This document shows positions 19,321-30,753 of a stretch of 64,000 bases of DNA, one piece after another. The position numbers and the translations under genes were made by a program. Within the stretch, counting starts at the first letter, position 1; every line of letters starts with the position of its first letter. The stretch is from the NCBI GenBank assembly GCA_019915135.1, contig JAHLMK010000003.1, forward strand, positions 558,001 to 622,000. The letters run 5' to 3'. Below the pieces are notes generated by a model. That model worked only from the letters and a program-made list of their open reading frames with translations. It was not told the DNA's origin and searched no databases. The stretch comes from Strobilurus pachycystidiatus. Taxonomy: Eukaryota > Basidiomycota > Agaricomycetes > Agaricales > Physalacriaceae.

Positions 19321-20031
19321 GATTGCCATATGTGTACTCTGTACCATGCGGTTCAACTAGACATAGAAACGAGCTTGAGATTGGGAAGGCGATTTACATC
19401 TGGGGAACGGAGGGCGGAGCAACGTAGGAGTGCTGTCACGGTCAAGACAGGGAGGAGAAAAGGTCAAGCGAGAGCAGGACCACTCATGTGTATCATGCAG
19501 GCATGGCGTTTTCTTTGAATCTAAGTATATACGATGTAAATACATTCTGGATAGGCTTGCCAATACTGAGATGGACAGAAGCACTCAGAACGCCAGACCT
19601 TACCACAGACAAGGGCGCCTAGGTCCCACATTGTCGATTACAGTGTCTTGTATGCAAGGCAATACAAGACTATGATATAACTACAGAATAATACATTCAT
19701 ATACAAGCTGATGGTCTGCGATCTTTAGGATTGCCAGTGTATCGGACGACATGTACATGAGCACCAGACTCCTTGACAGCTACAAGGCGGCTCTCTTGCT
19801 CGTGCGTGAACGTAAATCCGCTTCGCACATGCAGTATCAAACTTTCGAGGGAAGCGGACAACATCCCATCCGCTACTCGACGTGACTCCAAAACATCAAG
19901 AACAGCCTCAGCTATATTCGAGGAATCTCCCGGACCACACTCTGGACAATCTCGTAAATCTAGTCACGATCCTCAAACGTGCCTACATACATATGTTACA
20001 AAACTACAATGAGATGCATACACTGCTGGTA
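19321..20031. other. Intergenic, nothing recognised
   Basis: Short open frames only, without homology or splice structure I can support. It contains the 3' flank of the minus-strand DUF6534 gene. Confidence 0.4.
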
Positions 20032-21911
20032 CTAGACCGCGAATGTTTGGTAAGCCTGTGGTGGACTTCGCACCGCAGTGAGCTCTGGTAACTCGGGTCC
20101 TTCCTCCAAGTCCGACAAGACAGACACTTCTTGATGTACGCCTATCGTTATTTGGCTCTGAGGAGAAGGTGCTTCCATCAGCCTCTGCTCCCAGAGGGAC
20201 ACCGACGTTGCGTACCTTGGTATGTCGAGAGAGCGGCTGGGATCCGTTGCGGGGCGAGGGGCGATGATGAACCATGTAAAATGTGCCTGTCCGTTGGCTC
20301 GTCGAGCCTTCGCGATCCGTCCCGCGTCCGCGACTGACACGTCTCGTGTTCAGAGTGCACATGAAAGATATGGCGTACACTGGGGGTCTCCTGGTTAGAC
20401 GTGTTGTCCCATGACAGACGTTTGACATTGCGTACATTTGATGAGAACAAAATAGAGCGCTAGGAAGTAGAAGTTCTCGGATGTGTACCTGTCGTACTGC
20501 AGTGTGGTCAGTTCTAGTTCCGGCGGACGAGTAGACGGAGGAGATACCAGGGCGACGACAACAATACTGCACGCACTGAACTCGATGTTAGCCACGATTC
20601 GCGAGTTGCGGCTAGCATGGTCACAAACCTAGTCACCGCACCAGTATTGATCGCGTACACCGTTAAATGGTTGACCAGTGAGTCCGACCTGTGTAGCCAG
20701 TTCATCAGCAAGGCGAAGGTTTGCGTAGCAGGAGGAGGACAGACTGTTTATAACCCGTCCGTAGCTTCCGAAGGTAATACACCAGCGCACATGCAGTGGC
20801 GATGTCCGTGAGCGCGGCGAGCCCGAGAGACAACGATGCTAGGATCTGCAAGATCGAGTCTCAGAAATTATACGAAGACGATGGAAGGGGTGGTGCGCAC
20901 CTTGAGGTCATCGAGGAAGGTGAATCTCGGATTCATGAAGCTGAGCACCCGCCATGTCAGACTGGAACGGAACCGAGAACGGAAAGAAGGTTGCTCACCA
21001 TCGAGCGGTAAAAGCTGCATAGTCCGGCCCGTGAGTACAGATGATTCGGGACCCGGCAACATCGACGTACCTATGGCGACACCTATATGTAGCCTGTTAA
21101 TACCACACTCGACTACCGCGAGACACAATGTACATACCAAATTGACTCAGGATCAAAATTCCCTGGAATCGCGTCAGCAAGAAGCCTTGTGGTATTCATG
21201 GGACGCACCAGGACGCCCGTCACCCATATATTACGATTGCTAACTTTAGGAACGTAAGTGATTGGAGCAAAGAAGAAGAGACGGGGTCATACAACGCCAT
21301 ACTCGTGTTGCGAAGCATCTAAGTGTACAAAAGATCAGGATGCTGACAGGCACGATGCATAGAGTTAACGTACATTTTCACGGCTGTTCCCACCAAGACC
21401 TAAAATCGGATATCACAGTCAGACGTCAAGCAAGAACTGAAGGGGGGTTCGAGTGAGTTACCCCAATGAGTATCTGTGCCTACAGCTCGATGTCAATGGC
21501 GACAATTATCGGATTGGAGAGGTCAAGACGCACGACGACCGTCCATACGACATCCTCTAGTAGGGCTAACGGGTTCGCGTAATTCCTAGGGCAGGACACG
21601 AATTAGCATTCAAAGAGAGCACAAGTCAGAAATGGCACGCACGTTATCGTATAAAAGTACAACACGTCCCCAATAAACACCTGATGGATGAGCTCCAGTA
21701 CCCACAGCCCGCCAACCTAGAAGAGGGTCGAAATTTGACGAAGGAACTGCCGGGCGCGACGCACCAGAACCTTGTACGCGGGATGGTCCAACGGATACCG
21801 CTGGAAGTACGAGAACGTCTGAAGACAGTGTACGCCAAACGCGACACCTGCACACCCGAAGCCGATGAGGCCGGCACCGAGAGTCTTGTCTACGGTTATA
21901 GCCAAAGCCAT
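20032..21911 (-). CDS. DUF6534-family multi-pass membrane protein
   Basis: Begins MALAITVDKTLGAGLIGFGC at 21911. Exon 1 is 21911-21765, exon 2 21716-21643 (GLWVLELIHQVFIGDVLYFY), exon 3 21585-21534 (NYANPLALLEDVVW). Smaller exons follow with FATRVWR and SNRNIWVTG, then ILASLSLGLAALTDIATACA plus LVYYLRKLRTGY, SDSLVNHLTVYAINTGAV, ENFYFLALYFVLIK and LYAISFMCTLNTRR, ending at the TAG at 20032-20034. The order and wording match the DUF6534 family, a basidiomycete-expanded group with about seven membrane helices of unknown function: LIHQVF, RVWRLSNRN, VYYL, SD-L--L-VYTINTG and FYFVL-K-Y--S-LATLN. At least nine exons are needed; small ones between 21480 and 21250 are not certain. Nothing in the readable parts demands a pseudogene. 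Confidence 0.75.
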
Positions 21912-24900
21912 CGTCTACAAGAGCAAGGAAGGAGGGGAGGTGGCAAAGAGAGACGGAGATACGTTGGGGGAAGATTTGGTGGAATGCGAAAACCCTTCCC
22001 ACACCGGTACCAGGTCCATAAAAGAGTCCTGGCAATGGGGCATGTTGCAGCTGATCAGATCCCGGGATCCAGATCTGGATGGTCAGGGACACGAGAGTGC
22101 ATTTCATCTGTTATGTTATGTCGGAATGTCGGGATCGACCGGTGAGTGGGCCGTCGGTGAGAATACCGCGAAGAGCGGGCGTGGTGACGCTTGGCGTTGA
22201 CGGCGAAGGCCCCCGCACGCCCGAGTGTCGATGCTGAGATGTGCAAAAAGTACTCAGAGCGCTAGACCTCGCTACAGAGTTGGTGCGCGCCATTTAGGTC
22301 CCATGTGATACTGACAGTGTACATAGATCGATCGCCTGTTGCCCAGGTTATCTAATCCAGACGATGTTTTCCACGTTTATAGTACCTCAATTTTCCTCCT
22401 CCACTGTTAACGGAACGGGGAGGAGCAGAATGGTGGGTGTTGACCAAGTGTTGACACGAGGATATGCGGCGTTGTGGTGATAGCGCAACTTCGGAATCGA
22501 TACGTTCGGCCATGCCGGAAGTGTCGGTCAGGTATCTTCATGTAGGCGAAAGCTATAGAGCCGCCTGACTCGACCTCGGCGATATTGCCACGCGTTGAGC
22601 ATCAATTGAAAGCGTGCCGCCTTTCTCGCGGTAGTCGCACCCCATTCAGCCATGTGTCCACACTCCCATAATTGAGTCCGTCGAATCCTTCCTCAGACTA
22701 CTTTCTGATTTAATTTACTACACAGTTCGAGCGCCAGCTTGACGGCAATCGACGAAATTTGAGTAGAGCAGATTCAAGGGAAGAAGTCAATATTCAATAA
22801 AGGACCTGATGGAATGAAGATGATATCAGAAGGCCTACCTACCTACTTGCGCAGACTTGCGCCTACTTACATGCATTGTCGATCACGCGAAGCAACTTAA
22901 GGCAACATTGTCATAACGACGCCACTGAACCTCGCAGATCCTCGCAAGCAGTATCCCCTGTCTGTTAGCGGGCGGACCGGTTGCTCAACACCACCAGGAC
23001 ACGACGCCACCATGCCGATGTTCCTGGCTGGGCGCTCGCACCTATCCGAGCTTTCGAAGCACGTTGCAGTTGGACTGTGCATGATCTCTATCTAAGTATC
23101 TATCTAGCACTATATGAGCAGCACCTCGGTTGTTGATCAGTTCGAGGACCCTAACGTACGAGTAACCCTCCAACGGCTTTAAGATCAGCGACCTGATGCG
23201 GGTGCTTTGGCGGTCAAACCCTCATCAGCCCCAAAGCATGAATGGTATAGCCGTAACTCTCGCAACTTGCTTATCCATAAATAACGATGGCCGGTCACTG
23301 ACACGAAGACCTACCAATACACATGCTTAGATTCATGGGCACTTTCGAACACCTTGGGGAACGCAAACCGGACCGAATTTAGTCGAGGGAGGACGTGCAC
23401 GGTGAGGGGCCGCCCTGGGAATTTTGCTCCCACGGAGGCATCCGGAAAAAGCAAAAAGTATGGGTACCTCTGAAAGTGCAATGTCATAAAATCGAACGGA
23501 AGGCGAGCACAAGGCGAACAGGGTGGCGTATAACTTAACCTCTGACCTTTCCGTACTAGGCGGAGACGAGCCTCAGGGATACAGCAACAGGGCACGCGAC
23601 GCATCCATCTGCTCCAAGCTTAAGAGAGATTAGTATGCTCGATGATCGCTGCTGCGCGCGCGCGCAGCGCCACAAGTCACTGGTATGACGCCAAGACGAA
23701 TGTGAATTGGTCTCCCTACATCGTGTTGGACGGACTAGGAGAGGAGGTTGGGATAAATGGGACGCGCATTGCATGATGACGAAGACCATACTTACGTGGC
23801 GTATGCTTCGGGACCGGCGCAGCTTATTACAGTAATAGAATCTGGAGGTATCAGCAAGTCGGTGAATGATGGAGACCGGCGAGTAATTGACTGAATCAAT
23901 CATCATCATCAATAGAGCGCCTGGTAAATTAATCTGTTCATACCCAAGTCAATGAAGAGTTCAGGGCGCGCATGCCCTCATTGAAAGAGCGCAGATCTAT
24001 TGCGACATCAGATGTGGCGACTCGAGAAGATGCATCGCTAGGAATCCGCGTCTCTCACCCCAATAGTGAGCAAATGGCGTAACCTTACTATTCGCTTCAC
24101 GCCACAACCGTGCCTAGTGAGGTGAGCTCATGCGCCAATACGCCGCAATTGAACTTACGTGGCTTGGTATCGAGGGACGTATGTACGTACCATGGCTACT
24201 GTAGACTCCCCACCCTTCTTCGTGGTAAACGAGGTTCGTGCGTCTGCCATAAGATACGGAAGAACGATGGAACCGGCGTACATACTTCTCCATGCCGCAG
24301 CCGGGGAAGGGTGTGTGTGTTTTTGGGAACAAGCATACCCATATAGCGCTTCACGTCCTTCCTCGAAGACAAGCTTGCAGATAGGGTGGGTGCATGCATG
24401 GAGAGCAGAAGAGCGATCCGACGAACGTCAAGGCGTGTACAAGTTAGGACATGGGCGGGGACCCACGAATGCAGCAGATATAGACCGAGGAGGAGTTTGA
24501 AAGGGGGGGGATTCAGAGGTGCTGAGAAAAAACAGTCCATCGCCACCTGCCTTGGTCAAGATACGCGGATAATTGCCGAGAGAAGTAGTTTTCGGGACGT
24601 GTGTCGAGTGAGCAGGGAGGGAAAGTTTCCGGGACGTCTACTAGCCTTGAGAACGCAGCCAGAAAGTGTATGTCGTACCAATTGCGCTAGAAGTATACAG
24701 AAGCCTCTTTGCAGTGGATCGAACAAGAGTTCTTAACTCTCCAAGGAAGCGTCGAGTCCCATGCCCGAACACTTGGATGATGAATTCAGCGAAGGGCGGC
24801 TAGATCCGTAGGCGCAGCGGTGTAGGCAGAGATCCCGCATTGCCAAGCTGAGAGTCGCGAACAGAAGGAAGAGCAGGGTGTATGATCGCAACATATCCAA

Positions 24901-26032
24901 AGTGCAACAGTGCCACAAGGCACGATCGCCACGCACACCTACTGGTGGACCTCAGCAATATCCCCTAGCTCATCAGGACATATCCATTTCGCTTGCGCTT
25001 GCGCTTGCTTTTTCAATAGTTCGCTAGCCTGCGGCAAGCTGACCTACCTCGTCTTGTTTTAATTGGGTTCTATTTTGTTCCACCATTAATCTCATTCTGT
25101 ACTAACTTAGTAGTGAGTATGCTGAATGGAACGGTGGGCACACGATATATTGTCGCAAAATAGAACGAAGAATGTACAGTGGGATAGACAGGATAAAGTG
25201 GACGCTACCACACTCAGGCTGGCCTTCCTACCGAGCGAGTACGAATACAGAGGGTAGGGATATACATCCAAGACAGGCTCCGCAAATTGAGATGGGGAGC
25301 GAAGTCTCGTATTCGGGTGGGGCGCGGGTCGTAGTATTGGTAAGATGCGGGACTCGGACCCGTGAGCGCGCTCCGGTCGATGGGAAAGTCCATGGGCAGG
25401 GATAGTATCCGCAGGAGCAACTTTGAGGCCGAACATCGAATGCGAGCGTTAAAAATTAGTGTCTGAAAGTCAAGCTTCACGACGAGGAAGAGTGGAAGTG
25501 GGAGTAGGTAGTAGCCTCCCTCGAGTGGCGCAGGCGCTTGGTGGTGGGCTCCGCCTTTGCGCTGGCGATGGCGGATGAAGCCTGTCGCGACATGGCACGG
25601 GTAAACGAGATCCTTCGTGTTGGTGTGTTTGTTCAATCGGGATTCGGAGCCGTACAGCAGATCGTAAGAACTACCCAATTCTTGACAGAGTTCGAGTTCT
25701 GGCGTGTGGCTTGGGGAAAGGACCATAGAAGGCGTTTAGTTTGGTCTTGAGGTAGCGATATGGCGCTCGAGGACGCGCTTGCAAGATAGAGTGGGTGCAT
25801 GCCAGGGAGAGAGCAAGCGGGTCATGCGCCAGCAGATACTTCCCCAATTGAAGGAGGGACAATCAAGTTGAAGACTGAGGAGATACGAAGGCGGGCAAGC
25901 GGTCCGATCATCCGATCCGGTCGAGTGTGGGAAACTATGCAGCACGTCCGAAAAGGGCAATCGAGGCTTGTGATGGGAGTGCTGACAGATCATCGACCCG
26001 GCTATCGACCACCATCCCTCAAGACTATCAAG
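21912..26032. other. Long gene-poor stretch, about 4.1 kb
   Basis: Only short, mutually overlapping open frames. Visible items are an alternating GCGCGCGCGC tract at 23650, a GCTTGC hexamer run near 25000 and two related stretches of about 40 bp (near 24365 and 25775, both with AGGGTGGGTGCATG/AGAGTGGGTGCATG). A minus-strand 54-codon frame with a signal-peptide-like start (MLRSYTLLFLLFATLSLA, about 24897-24736) is possible but unsupported. The right end is the upstream region of the eL19 gene. Confidence 0.4.
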
Positions 26033-26094
26033 GTGCGCCCCGCCCGCCGTCGCTGTCCCCTTTGCTGACCGCTCGTCTCTCTGTGTCCTGCAGG
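26033..26094 (+). other. Probable 5'-UTR intron of the eL19 gene
   Basis: ATCAAG|GTGCGC at 26033 and TCCTGCAG at 26094, 10 bases before the ATG. Leader introns are common in fungal ribosomal protein genes. Exact ends are inferred. Confidence 0.5.
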
Positions 26095-26104
26095 CCGGAG
26101 CAAC

Positions 26105-26888
26105 ATGGGTGCGTCCAGATCTCCCGCTCTGCGCCCGTCCCGCCGTCCCAACTCATCATTTTCTTCTCTTTTCCTTTGCAGTCAACCTCCGCTCGCAAAA
26201 ACGCATCGCCGCGTCCGTCGCTGGCGTCGGCAAACGCAAAATCTGGCTCGACCCCGCCGAGCAGGCGGACATCGCCAACGCCAACTCGCGCACGCACGTC
26301 CGGAAGCTCATCAAGGACGGGCAGATCATCATCAAGCCCACCACCGTCCACTCGCGCGCGCGCACGCGCGAGCTGCTGGCCGCGAAGAGGAAGGGGCGGC
26401 ACACGGGCCCGGGAAAGCGGAAGGGTACCTCCGAGGCAAGGATGCCGACGAAGGTGCTGTGGATGCGGAGGCAGCGGGTGCTCAGGCGGTTGTTGAGGAA
26501 GTACAGAGAGGCGGGCAAGATTGACAAGCACCTGTGAGTGGCCCACTGCCCTCTCTGCCTACAGCGTTTCCTTAAGTGCGATTACGCCAGGTACCACCTC
26601 CTCTACCAAAAATCCAAGGGTAACGTCTTCAAGAACAAGCGTGTGCTCATGGAGTACATCCACAAGGCGAAAGCCGAGAAGACCCGCACCAAGGTCCTCT
26701 CCGACCAGATGGAGGCCCGCCGTGTCAAGAACAAGGTGCGCAACTACACCACATTTCCGTGCTGCTATTTTCCTTACATGGTCTTTTTTTTTTTTCTCCA
26801 GGCCGCCCGGGAACGTCGCGCAGCCCGCGTTGCCGAGAAGCGATCCGCCATCATCGCTGTCGAGCACGACGCACCCGTCCAGGAGTAG
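26105..26888 (+). CDS. RPL19: 60S ribosomal protein eL19 (RPL19)
   Basis: Exons 26105-26108, 26182-26533, 26591-26735 and 26802-26888 give 195 aa, the usual eL19 length. The protein begins [14 protein letters not shown] and contains the family signatures [33 protein letters not shown] and [20 protein letters not shown]. After the second intron [20 protein letters not shown] follows. The C-terminal helix is basic and ends in an acidic tail (EHDAPVQE). The protein is a structural part of the large cytosolic ribosomal subunit and binds rRNA. The first coding exon is only four bases (ATG plus G), a split often seen in ribosomal protein genes. A leader intron seems to lie just upstream. No defect was seen. 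Confidence 0.97.
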
Positions 26889-28442
26889 AGATGTACACAC
26901 CCCATGCAAATGCTATATCCTTCCCTCCACACTCGCACCGATGTATGATTATGCCTCTACAATGCACCTCCTTTTTTTCAAGCGCCAGACTCGTGGTGAG
27001 AACATCGTCGGAATCGAGACGTAGGACTTGATACGAGGAAGTCCATCGCTGTTTATCCTCTGATCGGTACGCCGCTGCGTATCGCGCTTCTCGTCCAGTC
27101 ACGGCGCTACCAAGAGTTTCCGTTTCATTCGTCCGCCAGCTAACATTCAATTGACTACGACGATTCGAAATCGCCGCGTCCGCGGGCAGTCTCCCCTCGG
27201 CAGACTTCGATCAGTTGTGTTTCGTATTCCCAGCTTGTCTTTCAAAGGCTAAACCACGACTTTGGCGAGTCTTCTTTCACCTCTCCTTCTTTCTTTCTTT
27301 CTTTCACTTCCCTTTCTTTTTTTTTTGCCTTTTCGTGCGCCCATCTATGCCTGTTTCTCAGAATCATACAACATATTCTCTTCCAGCCGCCCCCGCGCGC
27401 GGACCTCCTCAAACATGGTATGTATATCCTTTCGCCTATGTCCTTCCAGTCCCACACCCCAGTTTTGGTTCGTAGCCCACCTCGCACACGAAAGTCCGCG
27501 AGTAGATCGGGGGCGCTCGTTCTCTCCCTTCATGCTGCGTTGTGGCGGACTGGGAATTTGAGTGGAAGTGGGTGTTTCAAAGCCACGGTGTAATTTAATT
27601 TTCTGACCTCGAATACAGGCGGGCAAGTATGAAAGACTGTCTTGTCTGGCTGGGATTCAAAGGTAAGGTAACTTAAGGCTGGCGCTGGCGCTTACGGTAA
27701 GTTTGTACGACGTGGGGGTGAGTCAACGAAGTCGGGCGGCGCTTGAGAATGCAAGTAAGTACGGCGAAGAAGACTTGCCGTGCGCTGTTTGGATGGGTAT
27801 GAAAAAATGTTTCGCTGTACTAATAACCGTATGGAAGACTGGTGTAACTCTAACGGTGTGAAGTTGGGCCGGCCTGGAAAGGGCGTGGACATACATAGAC
27901 GTTGGTGGCACGGCACGACAGGGAAGAGATGCATGTCCTCGGTGGGGCTAGTTGGTATAAGTTGTGTGGCACACGAATGAATGGAGACTACTTTACCGGC
28001 ACACGACCGTGATAGTGCAGACGTCGCCATGTTACGTTAGTAGCCGCTCAACAATCACTCCAGACGCGCTCTAGTCCGCGGGTTGCTCACGACCTCCGAC
28101 CGGGCTCTTGGACAACAGTGGTAGGACGGGTGAAGATCACCACTGGCAGGCAATGCCAAATGATCCTTCTCATGTAGAATGAAAGGCAGACTGACACCTT
28201 CCTTCCCTCAATCTTCTCTTCTCTTCAATTGTGTGAATGTCGGCAACCAAAAACTCAATGGGCATGTATATACGGTAACGGCAGAGTCCGTGCCTCGAAC
28301 CCCATTCCCAGTGCGTAAACGGGGTGGCAGGCAAACGTAAGCCTTGACCACGACCATCACGAACAACACCATAGTAGAGACGAGCACAGTGCCGCAATTC
28401 CCAAGCAACTTGAACCCTTACTACCGTGCCCCGCATCCATCC
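26889..28442. other. Intergenic, nothing recognised
   Basis: The 3' flank of eL19, then pyrimidine-rich and T-rich runs (27280-27330) and no coding sequence I can support. The last 150 bases are the upstream region of the gene at 28443. Confidence 0.4.
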
Positions 28443-29036
28443 ATGAGGATCACGTTCGTCAACACGGACCACCCCGACGCGGAGGTCGACAAGGCGGTGT
28501 ACGTGGACGGCAAGTCCTGGCGCAGGTTCTACTGGTTCAACGACGAGCCGTCCAGTCCTGCATCCACCTCCGCGTCCGCGTCCGGGTCTGCTTCACCCAC
28601 CACCACCACCTCTTCACCCAACACCCCTCCCTCCTCCTCCCCCGCCCCCGCCCCCGCCCCACCCCCCACGGCCATCATCCAGCTCATCTCCCTCTCGACC
28701 TCCGGGCCGAAGCGCTACTTCTACGCGGAGCCGAACGTGGTGCGCGTGCCGGTGGGGGACCCGATGCTGCAGATGCCGATCATGCTCGGGACGTTCACAA
28801 GGGAGCAGCGGGAGACGCTGCTTGAGGTGGCGGGGGATGTGTGGGAGGAGGTGAGCACGCCGCCGTCGAGGAAGGGCGGGGGAGGGGGAGGGGGAGAGGA
28901 GGTGTGTCATGGTGGGGTGTGGGGCGGGTGGGGCAAGGAGGACGGGCTGGAGAGGCGCTGGTGGATGCGGATGCTCGGGGGCATGCTCGAGCGCGAGCTG
29001 ATCACGTCGTTTGACTTTGCCATGCTGGTGTGTTAG
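28443..29036 (+). CDS. Conserved hypothetical basidiomycete protein, 197 aa
   Basis: Single-exon frame; the first ATG in frame after the upstream stop (28338-28340) and a stretch without ATG is 28443 (MRITFVNTDHPDAEVDKAVY). Residues about 40-85 are low-complexity (Ser/Thr/Pro/Ala). The ordered parts are VDGKSWRRFYWFNDEP, KRYFYAEPNVVRVPVGDPML, QMPIMLGTFTREQRETLLEV and CHGGVWGGWGKEDGLERRWW followed by LERELITSFDFAMLV. Similar hypothetical proteins occur in other mushrooms as far as I recall, without an assigned function. There is no signal peptide or membrane segment. The 3' end and downstream flank were copied, inverted, to 18975-19320. Confidence 0.7.
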   Translation: MRITFVNTDHPDAEVDKAVYVDGKSWRRFYWFNDEPSSPASTSASASGSASPTTTTSSPNTPPSSSPAPAPAPPPTAIIQLISLSTSGPKRYFYAEPNVVRVPVGDPMLQMPIMLGTFTREQRETLLEVAGDVWEEVSTPPSRKGGGGGGGEEVCHGGVWGGWGKEDGLERRWWMRMLGGMLERELITSFDFAMLVC

Positions 29037-29399
29037 AGGTGTAGAGAGGGGTGGCGAGAAACACACACGGGCCACGGCGCTACTTTCTCTTTTGGGCTTT
29101 TTCTGAGGGAACACTTGGGCGATTATCTTACGTTTCACGACTAGTATTGTATACATGTTGGTGTTTTGAGGGTCGAGGGCTGGCACGCCGAGAGTTTCTT
29201 TACGGGCATACTTTCTTTGGTTTTCTTGACTTTCTTTTTTGGGGTACACGTAGGATATCATACTGTTCGACTATTGCAACACACTTTACGCAGTCATCCT
29301 GTCTTCTGCAGCACATACACTGGCTGCTGGTTTGGCACTTCACATGGAAGTCGGAAGCAGCTACAGTATCCGGCGATTCAGAGCTGACATTTCGGGGTT
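29037..29399 (+). repeat. 3' flank of the 28443 gene, shared with the inverted copy
   Basis: Up to about 29330 the sequence is the partner of 18975-19260. No gene. Confidence 0.6.
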
Positions 29400-29580
29400 A
29401 CTAGGTCTTTGCTTCCTCGACGTTTTAGTTTCGTCGACAAGGAAGCTAGGATGGGAGGATGGTGTCGATATTAATGCCGTACAAGCTAAGTTATTGCGCG
29501 TGACTTACCTGGGTGAATACTGTGCAGGCTTACAGTGTAACTTGAAGTTACAGCTATGACCTACTACAGCGTGTAAGAGC
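29400..29580 (-). repeat. Stray promoter fragment of the helical-protein family
   Basis: GGTGTCGATATTAATGCCG, GCGCGTGACTTACCTGGGT, CTTACAG and GTGTAAGAGC follow the order of the minus-strand promoter region at 33340-33417 and 34368-34400, but with a decayed TATA box. No coding exon follows on the left, so this is a truncated extra copy. Confidence 0.5.
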
Positions 29581-30113
29581 TACATTGTGCCAGGCCGACA
29601 GTCGTCGAGCTGACAGTCGTCACGGTTAAATCCCGTTCACAAATGGGATTCAAAGAAGGCAGAATAATAAGGCGGTGAAAGAAGTAGTCAACACACCTAC
29701 ATAGAGGGTGTAGTAAGGCGTGTTGTCAAGAGAAAATACTAAGCGTACCTTCATTTGAAGGTGTCTGTCAGGATCATTGACTGACTATAAGATCAGTGAC
29801 GCAACCCCAAACGTTATTCGCTTGCAGCCTCGACCTCATTCAGAAATTTCCAGTGATTTTTCAGGCTTGCCTGGGGAGTCGGCGTAACCGTCCATCTGTA
29901 CGAATACACAACGATTGTTCAATTCAAACAAAAATGACACATGAGTACCTATCGATTCGCCTGGGAGTTTAGACAGCCTCAAGAGATACAACACACGTCC
30001 AATCCAAACAGCCGCCCACTTGTAAGTGAGTCCCTTTCGGGTAAGAATCCCCGGCACCGTGCAAGTTCAGCTAATGTGGATGTTTTGCCCCAAGATGCCG
30101 GCTGAATCTCAGC
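29581..30113. other. Downstream flank of copy 2
   Basis: 29581-29830 shows nothing recognisable. 29836-30070 is the partner of 18690-18870 downstream of copy 1. Confidence 0.5.
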
Positions 30114-30744
30114 TCATGGAAAGAAAATGAATGAGAAAGCGATAAAGAGCGTCTGTTTGTGAAGGGTCCGAGAAAGACTGGTGACGCGGGTCGACTGGAT
30201 GATGATTGAGTTAGTGACTGCACTAGGGATGAGTAGCTTGAGAGTGACTGACAGTATCCAGCAGAAGTGCACGATCGAGATGCAGGTTGGCATCCAAAAG
30301 GTCTTGCGCGTCCGAAGCCGAGAAGACGATACGCGCAACTGTCCTGCGCGACTTGATATTGGTCACCGTCTTCCGGGCGTCGAGAAGGGCGCTGAACTTT
30401 GACATCAACATACTGTACTGCATATGGCACAGGTTTGAAAAGACGCACGAGCTAACGTGGTCATTCCTCTCAAGCTCCATCACACGGTGTTCCAACGCAT
30501 CGAGTGCTTCATCGGTCTGGTCTCGCTTCTGTCTCACATAATCAGCGACGGAGCAAACGAGTGACATAGCTGAACAAACCTGCAGCGCATTCGCTCCCGT
30601 CGCGACGGCCTTGGGTGCGATCGACAGAGCAGAAATCACCGGGATGGCCTGCAAGACACCTGCTGTTCCTTGCGCTGCGATGCGGATCAGCTCTATGTAT
30701 CGCCGCCGACGGAGCTTCTTGTGTACGGCAGAGTCGGAGTCGGT

Positions 30745-30753
30745 AGCAATGGT
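30745..30753. repeat. Target site duplication, left (AGCAATGGT)
   Basis: Perfect 9-bp match to 32842-32850 on the other side of the inserted element. Confidence 0.7.

Noticed and set aside
18978..19518. Minus- and plus-strand frames of 87 and 163 codons
   Set aside because: They lie on the duplicated 3' flank of the 28443 gene; the partner copy shows the region is non-coding.
22845..22875. CRISPR-like or satellite repeat (CCTAC / TTGCGC strings)
   Set aside because: Only two or three short imperfect units; no array, and a eukaryotic genome.
25214..25726. 170-codon minus-strand frame upstream of eL19
   Set aside because: No domain, no consistent splice model and overlapped by similar-length frames on the same strand; not supportable as a gene.
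26028..26546. 172-codon minus-strand frame over the eL19 gene
   Set aside because: The plus strand encodes eL19 with secure family motifs; the antisense frame is a GC artefact.
28614..29261. 215-codon minus-strand frame
   Set aside because: Exact shadow of the plus-strand gene at 28443-29036 caused by its GC-rich low-complexity part.
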